From Candidatus Peregrinibacteria bacterium (GTDB lineage Bacteria; Patescibacteriota; Gracilibacteria; Peribacterales; Peribacteraceae), in assembly GCA_018648865.1 (NCBI GenBank), contig JABGQH010000013.1, forward strand, positions 124,001 to 188,000: a stretch of DNA of 64,000 nt, in the 5' to 3' direction. Under the pieces are notes generated by a model, which ran no database searches, was not told the DNA's origin, and saw only the letters and a list, made by a program, of their open reading frames with translations. Below, piece after piece: positions 45,075-54,126 of this stretch (within the stretch, counting starts at the first letter, position 1; each line of letters begins with the position of its first letter). Both the position numbers and the translations under genes were made by a program.

Positions 45075-45790
45075 AAAAAGCATGGACACTAAAAGATGTG
45101 GCAGCTCACTGGGATAGCGTCCCTGATTATGATGGCGCAAATGGAAAACTTGACTCATATATGCGTAGATTCACAGACAGCGCACCTCTTTTTTCTATAC
45201 CAGATAATGCTCTTGTTTTAGATATGGATTGCAGAACAGGGAATGGGACATCTTTTCATGCAAAGACTTATCCTTCTGCAAAATGGCACTGCGTTGCCAG
45301 TGCATCATCTTTTGAAAAAATAACCAGAAAGCACCTAGCGGAAGAAGGAATTAGTGCAGATATTCAACAACTAACTGAGTTCCCACTACCTTTTGAAGAT
45401 GAGTATTTTGACGTAGTGCTCTGCTACGAAACACTAGAGCATATGCCAGACCCTGAATTATTAATTATAGAACTTTCTAGAGTCCTTAAACCAGGAGGAA
45501 CATTCGTATTAACAACACCAAATGTTCTATGGGAACCAGTTCATTTGGCTTCTGCTGCTCTTCATTTTGAACATGGCGAGGGGCCACATCGCATGATCCC
45601 TAGAAAAGAAATATTCGCAGGCTACAAAAAAGCAAATCTGAATGTGATTACAGAAATAACTACAGTACTAATCCCCGCTGGTCCTAAGTGGCTACTCAAA
45701 TTTGGAAGATGGTGCGAAAAAGTTCTAACAGAAAGAGGAATGAGACTATTGGGGTTAAGAAGAATTTTTATCTGCCAAAAATATGAATGA
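45071..45790 (+). CDS. Class I SAM-dependent methyltransferase
   Basis: 239 aa. LVLDMDCRTGNGTSFHAKTYP replaces the usual E/DxGxGxG of motif I with DxDCRTGNG, still SAM-like. FPLPFEDEYFDVVLCYETLEHMPDPELLIIELSRVLKPGGTFVLTTPN is the Methyltransf_11 core. It overlaps both neighbours (ATGA upstream, 8 nt downstream), so it is one operon with the LPG-like and FrhB-like genes. The target is probably a sugar or lipid intermediate. Confidence 0.88.
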   Translation: MKKAWTLKDVAAHWDSVPDYDGANGKLDSYMRRFTDSAPLFSIPDNALVLDMDCRTGNGTSFHAKTYPSAKWHCVASASSFEKITRKHLAEEGISADIQQLTEFPLPFEDEYFDVVLCYETLEHMPDPELLIIELSRVLKPGGTFVLTTPNVLWEPVHLASAALHFEHGEGPHRMIPRKEIFAGYKKANLNVITEITTVLIPAGPKWLLKFGRWCEKVLTERGMRLLGLRRIFICQKYE

Positions 45791-47126
45791 GACTAAAGAT
45801 ATTGATTGGTGGCAAAAATATAAAAAAGACATTTTAGATGTTGGACTAGATACCGAATGCGGAACAGTTGTAGGGCTATCTGAAGGGCTTTTGGAATATA
45901 AAAATATAAAAGGAAAACATATCCCAGTTCGTACAAAAAAAGATGGAGCCTTGCCACAGGCTGCCTATGATGGATGTGCCGCAAGATTATGTAATTATCC
46001 TGAGTTAAATGAATATGTTTTCAAAAAACAACCAAAGAGCTGGCTATGCGGAGTTGTAGAAGAAGCTTTTATTGGGCACGCAGCAAATGAAAATATACGA
46101 CGCACAGGAGCTTCTGGAGGAATCCTATCTGCAATCTTAATTCACCTTTTAGAATCAAAAGAAATAACGGGGGCAGTATGTATGAAAACTGGGAATCAGA
46201 ATCCATGGGAATCAGAACCATTTATAGCTCACTCAAAAGAAGAAATACTCGAATGTGCAGGCAGTGTTTACAGCGCCACACCAATGAATACTATTTTGTC
46301 TGAATTAGAGAATGAGGATGGGCCATTGGCATACATTGGGCTACCAGATCAAATTGCCGCCATTAGAAAATTGCAAAGAATGGATCACCCATCTGTGCGA
46401 AATATTAAATATGTATTTGGTCCATATACAGGTACACAAATGTCTTTTGAGGCGATCAAAAGCTTTCTGCGATCCAATGGAGTTAGGTCTGAAGATAAAA
46501 TAAAAACTTTAAAATATAGGGCTGGGGAATGGCCAGGACATTTACAGATTGAATTAAAGGATGGCAGGATCTTGCAAGCAGAAAAATTCCATTACAATTA
46601 CCTAATACCCTTCTTTATTACTTCATCTAGTTTGCAAATACCAGATTTTACAAATGAACTAACCGATATTTCTGTAGGTGATGCATGGTCACCAAAATAC
46701 GAAGAAAAGAGAGGCGGATATAGTGTAGTTTTAGCACGAAGTGAAAAAGGAGTTAAAATATTAAAAGATATGCAACTTGATAAAGCTATAACGATTGAAA
46801 ATATTCCAATTTCTGAAGCACTAGATATGCACGGGCATATGCTAGATTTTAAAAAAAGAGGAAGCTTTATCCGAAATAATTGGAAAAAAGTTAAGCCAGA
46901 ATATGGATACAAACCAGCTAAAATAACAGATGGAAGAAAGTTTGTAGAATGGTGTATGCGAATCTTTTTTGGAATAGGGAAACTGGCTGTATCTAGATGG
47001 ATAGTAGAACATATACCACTCAAGATTGTTGGACCATGTTTTAATGTTTTAAGAAAATCTTGGAAATCAGTTTCCAGACCAACTAAACGAAAAAATCTAC
47101 GAACTATGGAATTTATTGTTTCATAG
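45783..47126 (+). CDS. FrhB-like (coenzyme F420 hydrogenase beta family) protein lacking Fe-S cysteines
   Basis: 447 aa. ENIRRTGASGGILSAILIHLLE, IGLPDQIAAIRKLQ, KYRAGEWPGHLQIELKDGR and PDFTNELTDISVGDAWSP identify the FrhB N and C domains, a flavin protein family also found in polysaccharide clusters. Family members usually have a ferredoxin-like CxxC set at the start and CxxC before PDFTNELADISVGD. Here those places read ECGTVVGLSEG and SSLQIPDF, so the cluster ligands are gone. Flavin-only or structural function is inferred. Confidence 0.78.
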   Translation: MNETKDIDWWQKYKKDILDVGLDTECGTVVGLSEGLLEYKNIKGKHIPVRTKKDGALPQAAYDGCAARLCNYPELNEYVFKKQPKSWLCGVVEEAFIGHAANENIRRTGASGGILSAILIHLLESKEITGAVCMKTGNQNPWESEPFIAHSKEEILECAGSVYSATPMNTILSELENEDGPLAYIGLPDQIAAIRKLQRMDHPSVRNIKYVFGPYTGTQMSFEAIKSFLRSNGVRSEDKIKTLKYRAGEWPGHLQIELKDGRILQAEKFHYNYLIPFFITSSSLQIPDFTNELTDISVGDAWSPKYEEKRGGYSVVLARSEKGVKILKDMQLDKAITIENIPISEALDMHGHMLDFKKRGSFIRNNWKKVKPEYGYKPAKITDGRKFVEWCMRIFFGIGKLAVSRWIVEHIPLKIVGPCFNVLRKSWKSVSRPTKRKNLRTMEFIVS

Positions 47127-47140
47127 AATCTAACAAGTTC

Positions 47141-47146
47141 TATACT
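47141..47146 (+). promoter_or_regulatory. -10 TATACT for the GT2 gene
   Basis: Ends 6 nt before the ATG at 47153. Confidence 0.6.
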
Positions 47147-47152
47147 CCATAC

Positions 47153-48070
47153 ATGATCTCTCTTGTTATCCCTGTTTACAACGAAGCAAACCAAGTTGAA
47201 GAAACTATCAACCTAGCTACCAAAACTCTTAATAATATAGGAGAAGACTTTGAAATTATTGCAGTAAATGATGGCAGCTCAGATACTTCTGCAGCCATTT
47301 TGGCTGGAATCAACAATCCTAAACTTACTGTGTTGCATCATAAAATCAATACTGGATACAGTAGTTCATTAAAAACAGGGATTAGACATTCAAAAGGAGA
47401 AATAATTGCAATAACTGATGCCGATGGAACATATCCTGTTAATGAATTAGCAGGACTATTTGAACATATGAAAAAAACTGATGCCGATATGGTTATAGGA
47501 GCTAGAACAAAACAAGGAGCCAAAATTCCTCTGGTTAGGAAGCCAGCAAAAGCAATAATCGCACTGCTTGCAAACAGCTTAACAGGTGTAAAGATTCCAG
47601 ATAATAATTCTGGACTACGAATATTTAGAAAAGATCTTTGCGAACAATTCTGGCATCTATATCCAGAGAGATTCTCTTTTACAATAACGATTACATTAGC
47701 AGCGCTAACCAATGGATATCTAGTTGAGTTTGTACCAATAGATTATTACAAACGCTCTGGTAAAAGCTCTATGTCATCTGGCTTTAATGGAATAAAGAAC
47801 TTTATGAATTTTATAGGTTTAATAATTAGAATCGTAACTTATTTTAGACCCCTTCGTTTCTTTATTTGGCCAAGTCTACTCTTGTTAATTGGAGGTATTG
47901 CAATTGCAATAAGCACTATAGTAACCGATAGGAATATTTCTGATGCAGGACTTCTGCTTATCGTAACAGGAGTACAGGTTGGACTATTCGGGTTGCTAGC
48001 AGATGTAATTGTTCGCCAGTCTAAGGTACATATACCTCATACAAAATCCACTCATCAGAACGATCAATAA
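47153..48070 (+). CDS. Glycosyltransferase family 2 (polyprenol-phosphate type)
   Basis: 305 aa: SLVIPVYNEANQVEETI, VNDGSSDTS, ITDADGTYPVNEL (DxD) and GARTKQGAK form a DPM/GtrB-like GT-A domain, with two C-terminal TM helices (about 235-285) as in ArnC/GtrB. It would make a polyprenyl-phosphate sugar for the GT39-like enzymes. Its last 50 nt overlap the 3' end of the convergent membrane gene. Confidence 0.88.
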   Translation: MISLVIPVYNEANQVEETINLATKTLNNIGEDFEIIAVNDGSSDTSAAILAGINNPKLTVLHHKINTGYSSSLKTGIRHSKGEIIAITDADGTYPVNELAGLFEHMKKTDADMVIGARTKQGAKIPLVRKPAKAIIALLANSLTGVKIPDNNSGLRIFRKDLCEQFWHLYPERFSFTITITLAALTNGYLVEFVPIDYYKRSGKSSMSSGFNGIKNFMNFIGLIIRIVTYFRPLRFFIWPSLLLLIGGIAIAISTIVTDRNISDAGLLLIVTGVQVGLFGLLADVIVRQSKVHIPHTKSTHQNDQ

Positions 48071-49640
48071 TATTTAGATTTAGATCTGTTGAGAGAATAT
48101 CCCACTCTGGATACCTTTTTTTATCATGCAAAACATATTGAACATCATAAGAATCAATAAATTCAAAAAGGCTTTCATCCATTTCTTCACATACAGAATC
48201 AACGAGTGCAATCTCTTGTGCTCTCACTCTTTCCTCTTCAGAAGAAGAGGAGATTCCATCATAAGCAGCACCATAAACTAATGGCTTTCTATCTTTGTAT
48301 GTTCTGTTCTCAATAGGTATTGCAAATTGAGTCATACAAAATCGTTCAGCAATTTCTATATGAGATCTAAGTTCATGCTGAAGGTATGGCGTATATAAAA
48401 CATCGTGCTTTGTATTAGATGCTAAAAATGCAGAGGTAGATGGATCAGAAAGAATAACTGATTGATCTATCTGGTCTAAAATTTTTAACACTCCAGAAAG
48501 ATGCTGTTGTGAGAAATCCTCTTCATCTAATCTCCACTGTGAAATTATTGATCGACCATCTATCGCAATGCCACACAAAAAAACTAAAGAAGATAGGAAT
48601 GCAATTCGATTAAATATGCCCTTCTCTTTCCAGAAAAGGACAAGAGCTAAGACTGCAGAAAACACCAAGGTAAATAGATAATGTGATGCAAACAAAAAGC
48701 GAGTTCCATGTATTAAATGCTGATTCAAAAGTACAAACGAACAGATAATTGTAAGATTTATAAATATATATTTTTTATATGTTCCAAAAAGATTAGCGAG
48801 TGCACCCATAGACATACCTAAAAATAAGATGCTCCATGCCCAAGATTCTGGAGTTCTGCTTTTACCAATCCCACTACGAAAATAGGCTTCTGGATATAAT
48901 GAGTTTTGTGAAAGAGTATAAATATCCCACAAGTGTGGAGCTGCAAAAACAAGACCAACGCCAGCAGCTATAGATAGTGAAAATAATTTCCTCCAGTCTT
49001 TTTTATAAAGGAACCAAGCAGTAGCTATAGCGAGAAAGCACCACGCCGCAGTGAAACTCCAAAAATAGACTCCTATTAATGTTCCTAAAATAATACCTGC
49101 AACAATGGACCAAGCTACAGATTTGTTTAGGCTAACTACAATGCTTATCATTGAAAGTATTACGAGCAAGAAACTAACTCGTTGATGTATTGGTCTACCT
49201 AAATTATATAGTTCCAAAAAAGAAAAAAGAGCCGCAGCAATAAATGATTGCTTGCGAGAAAAGCCACTTGCGCGGCAAAACCAAACAATAGAAAGAAATA
49301 AGAGCATTGGGATAACAAAATCCATCAATGTAAAAATAGAAGATGCCCTATAAAAGAATGGCCGAAAGAATGTTCCATATGCTTTTTCTATTATCCCAGC
49401 CTGAAGAGGTTGGATTGTATTTCCTCCAGCTATTGCATTCCCAACTTGATCAGATCCGCAACAAAGCACTGCTTGAACACGAGCAAGATATAAATCTTCA
49501 TCTGAATTCAGATGAACTGGAATACCTTGATATCTATCATCAACAATATGTAATAAATGTGGAACACTCACAAGAAATCCGAGTGATATAGAAAATATCA
49601 CCACAGAAAGCACCCATTTGTTTATCTTTAGATAATTCAT
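48021..49640 (-). CDS. Polytopic membrane protein, glycosyltransferase-like
   Basis: About 539 aa with roughly ten TM helices. The first external loop has PVHLNSDEDLYLARVQAVL, an acidic cluster consistent with GT-C enzymes, and the C-terminal third is soluble and probably external. The track starts 17 codons earlier (49691); the ATG at 49640 begins MNYLKINKWVLSVVIFSISLG, a clean first TM. TATAGG ends 3-4 nt before the ATG. Specific function unknown. Confidence 0.62.
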   Translation of the reverse strand: MNYLKINKWVLSVVIFSISLGFLVSVPHLLHIVDDRYQGIPVHLNSDEDLYLARVQAVLCCGSDQVGNAIAGGNTIQPLQAGIIEKAYGTFFRPFFYRASSIFTLMDFVIPMLLFLSIVWFCRASGFSRKQSFIAAALFSFLELYNLGRPIHQRVSFLLVILSMISIVVSLNKSVAWSIVAGIILGTLIGVYFWSFTAAWCFLAIATAWFLYKKDWRKLFSLSIAAGVGLVFAAPHLWDIYTLSQNSLYPEAYFRSGIGKSRTPESWAWSILFLGMSMGALANLFGTYKKYIFINLTIICSFVLLNQHLIHGTRFLFASHYLFTLVFSAVLALVLFWKEKGIFNRIAFLSSLVFLCGIAIDGRSIISQWRLDEEDFSQQHLSGVLKILDQIDQSVILSDPSTSAFLASNTKHDVLYTPYLQHELRSHIEIAERFCMTQFAIPIENRTYKDRKPLVYGAAYDGISSSSEEERVRAQEIALVDSVCEEMDESLFEFIDSYDVQYVLHDKKRYPEWDILSTDLNLNIIDRSDEWILYEVYVP

Positions 49641-49740
49641 AATCCTATATTGAATGATATAGAAACATTGAAAAATAAGAAAATTGACCACACAAAAAAA
49701 GGTAAAAACAGTTTTTTATGAGAAAATGCACCCAAACTCC

Positions 49741-49768
49741 TTGACGTCGCAGACTTCTAACCTAGAAT
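49741..49768 (+). promoter_or_regulatory. rRNA promoter TTGACG-N16-TAGAAT
   Basis: A -35 TTGACG (49741-49746), a 16-nt spacer and -10 TAGAAT (49763-49768), preceded by an A/T-rich stretch that could act as an UP element. Predicted start near 49775, about 240 nt before mature 16S. Confidence 0.7.
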
Positions 49769-49844
49769 AGCTCAGCTATCACGGTTTCTGTGATGTTTGG
49801 AAGCATCGTGGAGACTGGGATTTTTGGGCTCTGCCCGTTGATCG

Positions 49845-49868
49845 TTCACAGTATCGTAGAGTAGAGAG
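49845..49868 (+). repeat. 5' arm of the 16S precursor processing stem
   Basis: Pairs over 24 nt with 51654-51677 with a single G-U wobble, enclosing the whole 16S gene. This is the layout of an RNase III processing stem. Confidence 0.85.
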
Positions 49869-50013
49869 CCCCGAATCGAGTTTTCCAACTCCTTCTCGGG
49901 GAGTATCCCCTTACCTGCGCTTTGCGCTTGGTATAGGGATATGCTTGAAGTTCCCTTGTGCTTTGCACGAGGGACAAATTAACTAGAATTCCTTTGATCA
50001 TCATGATCAAAAT

Positions 50014-51488
50014 CTTTTTTAAGAGTTTGATCCTGGCTCAGAGTGAACGCTAGCGGTGCGCCTAATACATGCAAGTCGAGCGTCCATCTTCGGATGGAAG
50101 CGGCGAACGGCTGAGGAACACGTTGGAACCTGCCCCGAACTCAGGGATAACTCCGCGAAAGCGGAGCTAATACCGGATAGTCTCGTAAGAGTAAAGCTTT
50201 TGCGGTTCGGGAGGGGCCTGCGACGTATCAGTTAGTTGGTGGGGTAAAAGCCTACCAAGACTATGACGCGTAACTGGTCTGAGAGGACGACCAGTCAGAA
50301 TGGGACTGAGACACGGCCCATACTCCTACGGGAGGCAGCAGTAAGGAATCTTCCGCAATGGGCGAAAGCCTGACGGAGCGACACCGCGTGAAGGATGAAG
50401 CCCTAACCGGGCGTAAACTTCTGTTCTGAGGGACGAAATTTTTGACGGTACCTCAGGAGAAAGCACCGGCTAATTCCGTGCCAGCAGCCGCGGTAAGACG
50501 GAAGGTGCAAGCGTTACTCGGAATTACTGGGCGTAAAGCGTCCGCAGGCGTCCCATCCAGTCTGGCATTAAAGTTCGGAGCTCAACTCCGTGATGTGTTA
50601 GAAACTAGTGGGATAGAGTCATACAGAGGTAACTGGAATACCATGTGTAGGGGTTAAATCCGTTGATCCATGGTAGAACGCCAAAAGCGAAGGCAGGTTA
50701 CTGGGTATGTACTGACGCTCAGGGACGAAAGCGTGGGGAGCGAAGGGGATTAGATACCCCCGTAGTCCACGCCCTAAACGATGTGTGCTCGGTGTTGGGA
50801 ATTTCAATTGTTCTCAGTGCCTTAAGCTAACGCGGTAAGCACACCGCCTGAGTAGTACGGCCGCAAGGCTAAAACTTAAAGGAATAGACGGGGACCCACA
50901 CAAGCGGTGGAGCGTGGGGTTTAATTCGATGATAAGCGGAGCACCTCACCCAGACTTGACATCCCGAGAATCCAGCAGAAATGCAGGAGTGCCGTAAGGA
51001 ATTCGGTGACAGGTGATGCACGGTCGTCGTCAGCTCGTGTCTTGAGATGTACTGTTAAGTCAGCAAACGAGCGCAACCCTCATCCTATGTTGTTTTTTCA
51101 TAGGAGACTGCCGCCTCCAAGGCGGAGGAAGGTGAGGATGACGTCAGATCTGCGTGTCCCTTATGTCTGGGGCGACACCCGCGCTACAATGGGCAGCACA
51201 AAGGGTAGCCAACCCGCGAGGGGGAGCCAATCCCATCAAAACTGTCCTCAGTTCGGATTGAAGTCTGAAACTCGACTTCATGAAGCTGGAATCGCTAGTA
51301 ACCGTGAATCAGCCACGTCACGGTGAATATGTTCCTGGGTCTTGTACTCACCGCCCGTCAACTCATGGAAGGCAGGAGCGCCCGAAGCACCCTTACTCTT
51401 CGGAGGGGGTACCACGGTGAGACTGCTGACTGGGAGTAAGTCGTAACAAGGTATCCGTAGGAGAACCTGCGGATGGAACACTTCCTTA
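50014..51488 (+). rRNA. 16S ribosomal RNA, stand-alone copy
   Basis: It contains AGAGTTTGATCCTGGCTCAG near the 5' end, CCTACGGGAGGCAGCAG, GTGCCAGCAGCCGCGGTAA (50478-50496), AAACTTAAAGGAATAGACGG and AAGTCGTAACAAGGTA. Length is about 1475 nt, without introns. Departures from the usual bacterial sequence: ATTAGATACCCCCGTAGTCC at 50749, TGTACTCACCGCCCGT at 51343 (A1396 to U in E. coli numbering), and the 3' end GGAACACTTCCTTA instead of GGATCACCTCCTTA (U1532A, C1536U). No 23S, 5S or tRNA follows. ORF-track entries inside it are spurious. Ends are estimated to a few nt. Confidence 0.97.
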
Positions 51489-51684
51489 CCAGGGAAATAA
51501 CCTGAAGAGCATGCTCTGATCGATGTTCAACATCACCATGCTAACGGAATTGACCAGGAGAACATCCACGTCTTATGCACTGTTCACTATGTGAATATCC
51601 TTAAGACGAGGTCCTGTCCAATCTGTATCGTCTCAAGCAGCGATATGGATTAACTCTCTACTCTACGATGCTGTGAAGATTGTA
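51489..51684 (+). other. 16S 3' trailer with processing arm
   Basis: Hairpins CGTCTTA/TAAGACG near 51569-51607 and AATC-ATCG/CGAT-GATT near 51620-51651 precede the 3' arm of the processing stem at 51654-51677. The stop codon of the convergent sufD begins 8 nt after it. No spacer tRNA and no 23S start. Confidence 0.7.
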
Positions 51685-52482
51685 TTAAATACAAATATTC
51701 ATTCGCACCTGATCCAAAAGTAACTCTTTTGTGTTTTTTGGCATGTCACAAATCCCCTGACACAAGAATCCTTCTGCATACATTCTTTTGGCTTCTTTTT
51801 CCTCTATTCCTCTAGATGCAAAAGTAAAATAATCATCCTCTGGTATCTTAGTTACTGATGCACTATGGCTAGATGTTACTGAATTTGAATATATATGAAG
51901 CATAGGAACTGCTTTTGCTCTACATTCTTTATCTAGTAATAGAATTTCTTCTAATAAATTCGCACATGTACCATCTCCATTGGAAGAGATATGAACATCA
52001 CCATCACATTTTATTTTTGCTTTATTTTGAGCAATAGATCGAACATTAATATCTCCTTTTCCATTGTTTGAATTAAAAATGTTCTTTATAGAAATATGCT
52101 GATCACTCTCTGCATTAGCATAAGAAATAACATCAATATTGCTAGTCGAATTAGATCCTTTAATGTTTGAAACTAGCTCATATGTTGTATTCCCATTAAA
52201 TAATAAACTCATGCAATTAATTTCCGATGAGTCAGAGACTATGCACTCATGAGTTATATGAACATGAGCACCCTCATTTATATTTGGTTGTAAGACTAAA
52301 AATAAAAGAGAGGCTTTTTCATCAATCTGAATTGAAATCTTTGCCTTTCTAACCTTTTCCTCAAACCTGATAAGCAAAGTGCTTTTTACCCCTGAATGAA
52401 TATGAATATCAATTTGAGCATTCTCATCTTGGATGAGATGCTCCTCTACATTGCCTATACTTTTAGTAACATCAATATTCAT
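51685..52482 (-). CDS. sufD: SufD, short form
   Basis: 265 aa: the right-handed beta-helix core and C-terminal helices of SufD, a partner of SufB in the SufBC2D scaffold. VTSSHSASVTKIPEDDYFTFASRGIEEKEAKRMYAEGFL is the conserved C-terminal block. It is well below the 400 or so residues of E. coli SufD because the N-terminal helical domain is missing, as in several minimal SUF systems. It lies 15 nt downstream of sufB in one operon and ends beside the 16S trailer. Confidence 0.9.
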   Translation of the reverse strand: MNIDVTKSIGNVEEHLIQDENAQIDIHIHSGVKSTLLIRFEEKVRKAKISIQIDEKASLLFLVLQPNINEGAHVHITHECIVSDSSEINCMSLLFNGNTTYELVSNIKGSNSTSNIDVISYANAESDQHISIKNIFNSNNGKGDINVRSIAQNKAKIKCDGDVHISSNGDGTCANLLEEILLLDKECRAKAVPMLHIYSNSVTSSHSASVTKIPEDDYFTFASRGIEEKEAKRMYAEGFLCQGICDMPKNTKELLLDQVRMNICI

Positions 52483-52497
52483 AAATATTTAAATAAG

Positions 52498-53874
52498 TTA
52501 ACCTACAGAATCTTCCATTTCCATATCTATAAGCCTGTTTAATTCAACTGCATATTCCATTGGGAGTGCATTTATTATTGGATCTACAAATCCATGAACA
52601 ATCATCGCTTTAGCCTGATTTTCTTCTACTCCTCTACTTGCAAGGTAATACATATCTTCTTCTGAAAGCTTACCAACTGTAGCCTCATGAGAGGTTACTG
52701 AATCATTTGTACTAACCTTAATGTCTGGAATTGTTTCTGTACGACTTCCTTCATCTAAAAGAAGTGAATCACAATTAACACTAGACATACTCCCATGTGC
52801 ATTTTTATCAATATGAATAGCCCCCCTATAAACTACTGAACCAGAATCTTTGCTTACGGATTTTGATACGACTGTAGAAGATGTGTTTGGAGCCATATGA
52901 AATATCTTTGCACCAACATCTTGCCATTGACCCTCACCAGCAAAAGCAAGTGATGTATGGCTGCACTTGGCCCTATCCCCTGCCAAAACTGAACATGGAT
53001 ATAACATCGTAACTCCAGAACCCATATTGCCACCAATCCATTCTATATATGCATCCTTCTGCACAATTGCACGCTTTGTGTTTAAGTTATATACATCCTT
53101 ACTCCAATTTTCTACAGAGGAATATTTTAATGTTGCCCCTTCTTTTATAAATATCTCTACAAGCCCCGCATGTAGTGATTGGCTCCCATATCTTGGTGCA
53201 CTACATCCCTCTATGTAATGAGCTAATGCTCCGTCTTCTACTACAATTAAAGTGTGCTCAAATTGACCCATGTTTTGTGCATTCATGTGAAAATACGCCT
53301 GCAATGGATCTGACACCTGAACACCCTTTGGAATATATAAGAATGTTCCCCCACTCCATACGGCTCCATGCAAGGCAGCAAAAATATGATCGCTACTCGG
53401 AACACATTTCATAAAATATTCACGAACTAGATCTGGATGCTCTTTAATCGCATCATCTAGGTTTAGAAAAATTACTCCTTTGCTAGCCCATTCTTCTTTT
53501 AGATTGTGATACACAATCTCACTTTCATATTGAGCACCAACACCAGCTAACATCCTGCGCTCTGCTTGTGGAATACCAAGACGATCATATACACGACGAA
53601 TGTCCTCTGGGACATCGTCCCAAGTTTTATTCAAGCCAGCTCCAGCATCTGCATAAAAAATAATTGAATCCAGATCCAGATCAGACAAATCAGGACCCCA
53701 ATCCGGCATATTAAACGAATTAAATATCTCTAAACTTTTTAATCTATGATCTAACATCCACTCTGGCTCATTTTTTGATGCACTAATGCGCCTAACAACA
53801 TCTTCGCTAAGCCCCTTAGTAGCCCCCTCTACATATGGAGCTGGGTTTGCCGCAAGATTATCCTCCTGTGTCAT
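52498..53874 (-). CDS. sufB: SufB, Fe-S cluster scaffold
   Basis: About 458 aa. PEWMLDHRLKSLEIFNSFNMPDWGPDLSDLDLD, VPEDIRRVYDRLGIPQAERRMLAGVGAQYESEIVYHNL, GTFLYIPKGVQVSDPLQAYF and VTSHEATVGKLSEEDMYYLASRGVEENQAKAMIVHGF are SufB signatures, and SVNCDSLLLDEGSRTETIPDI carries the conserved assembly Cys. I use the ATG at 53874 rather than 53967: MTQEDN is a sensible N-terminus, and TACAAT ends 9 nt before it on the minus strand. Confidence 0.95.
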   Translation of the reverse strand: MTQEDNLAANPAPYVEGATKGLSEDVVRRISASKNEPEWMLDHRLKSLEIFNSFNMPDWGPDLSDLDLDSIIFYADAGAGLNKTWDDVPEDIRRVYDRLGIPQAERRMLAGVGAQYESEIVYHNLKEEWASKGVIFLNLDDAIKEHPDLVREYFMKCVPSSDHIFAALHGAVWSGGTFLYIPKGVQVSDPLQAYFHMNAQNMGQFEHTLIVVEDGALAHYIEGCSAPRYGSQSLHAGLVEIFIKEGATLKYSSVENWSKDVYNLNTKRAIVQKDAYIEWIGGNMGSGVTMLYPCSVLAGDRAKCSHTSLAFAGEGQWQDVGAKIFHMAPNTSSTVVSKSVSKDSGSVVYRGAIHIDKNAHGSMSSVNCDSLLLDEGSRTETIPDIKVSTNDSVTSHEATVGKLSEEDMYYLASRGVEENQAKAMIVHGFVDPIINALPMEYAVELNRLIDMEMEDSVG

Positions 53875-53883
53875 ATAGGAGCA

Positions 53884-53889
53884 ATTGTA
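53884..53889 (-). promoter_or_regulatory. -10 TACAAT for sufBD
   Basis: Minus strand; ends 9 nt before the ATG at 53874, leaving a leader of 2-3 nt. Confidence 0.5.
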
Positions 53890-54126
53890 CGGACAAAACA
53901 GTACATAAAGAAGGAGAGCGGCAACTTTTCTATGTATTTGAATCTCGACATTAACCTCGAGGTTCAATAAGGTTCGACAAAATACAAGCTCTAAAAAATA
54001 CTAAATAAATGTTATGAATAAATAACATCATCACTAATACAAGCAAGGAGAGATTTCTCAGTAGGTTTGACTATTTGGATACAAATACGGTACTAGATAG
54101 GTTAACACCCATTCCCAAACCACTAT

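Larger units (their letters stand above)
49641..50013 (+). promoter_or_regulatory. 16S rRNA promoter region and structured leader
   Basis: No protein gene. The promoter is at 49741-49768; the leader carries the 5' processing arm (49845-49868) and a series of hairpins: CCCCGA/TCGGGG, TATCCC/AGGGATA, and TCCCT-GTGC-TTT-GCAC-AGGGA near 49953-49978. TTGATCA-TCA-TGATCAA lies at 49994-50010 just before the mature end. Confidence 0.7.

Noticed and set aside
50442-51481. Four ORFs inside the 16S gene (50442, 50619, 51006, 51278)
   Set aside because: They are translations of conserved rRNA sequence.
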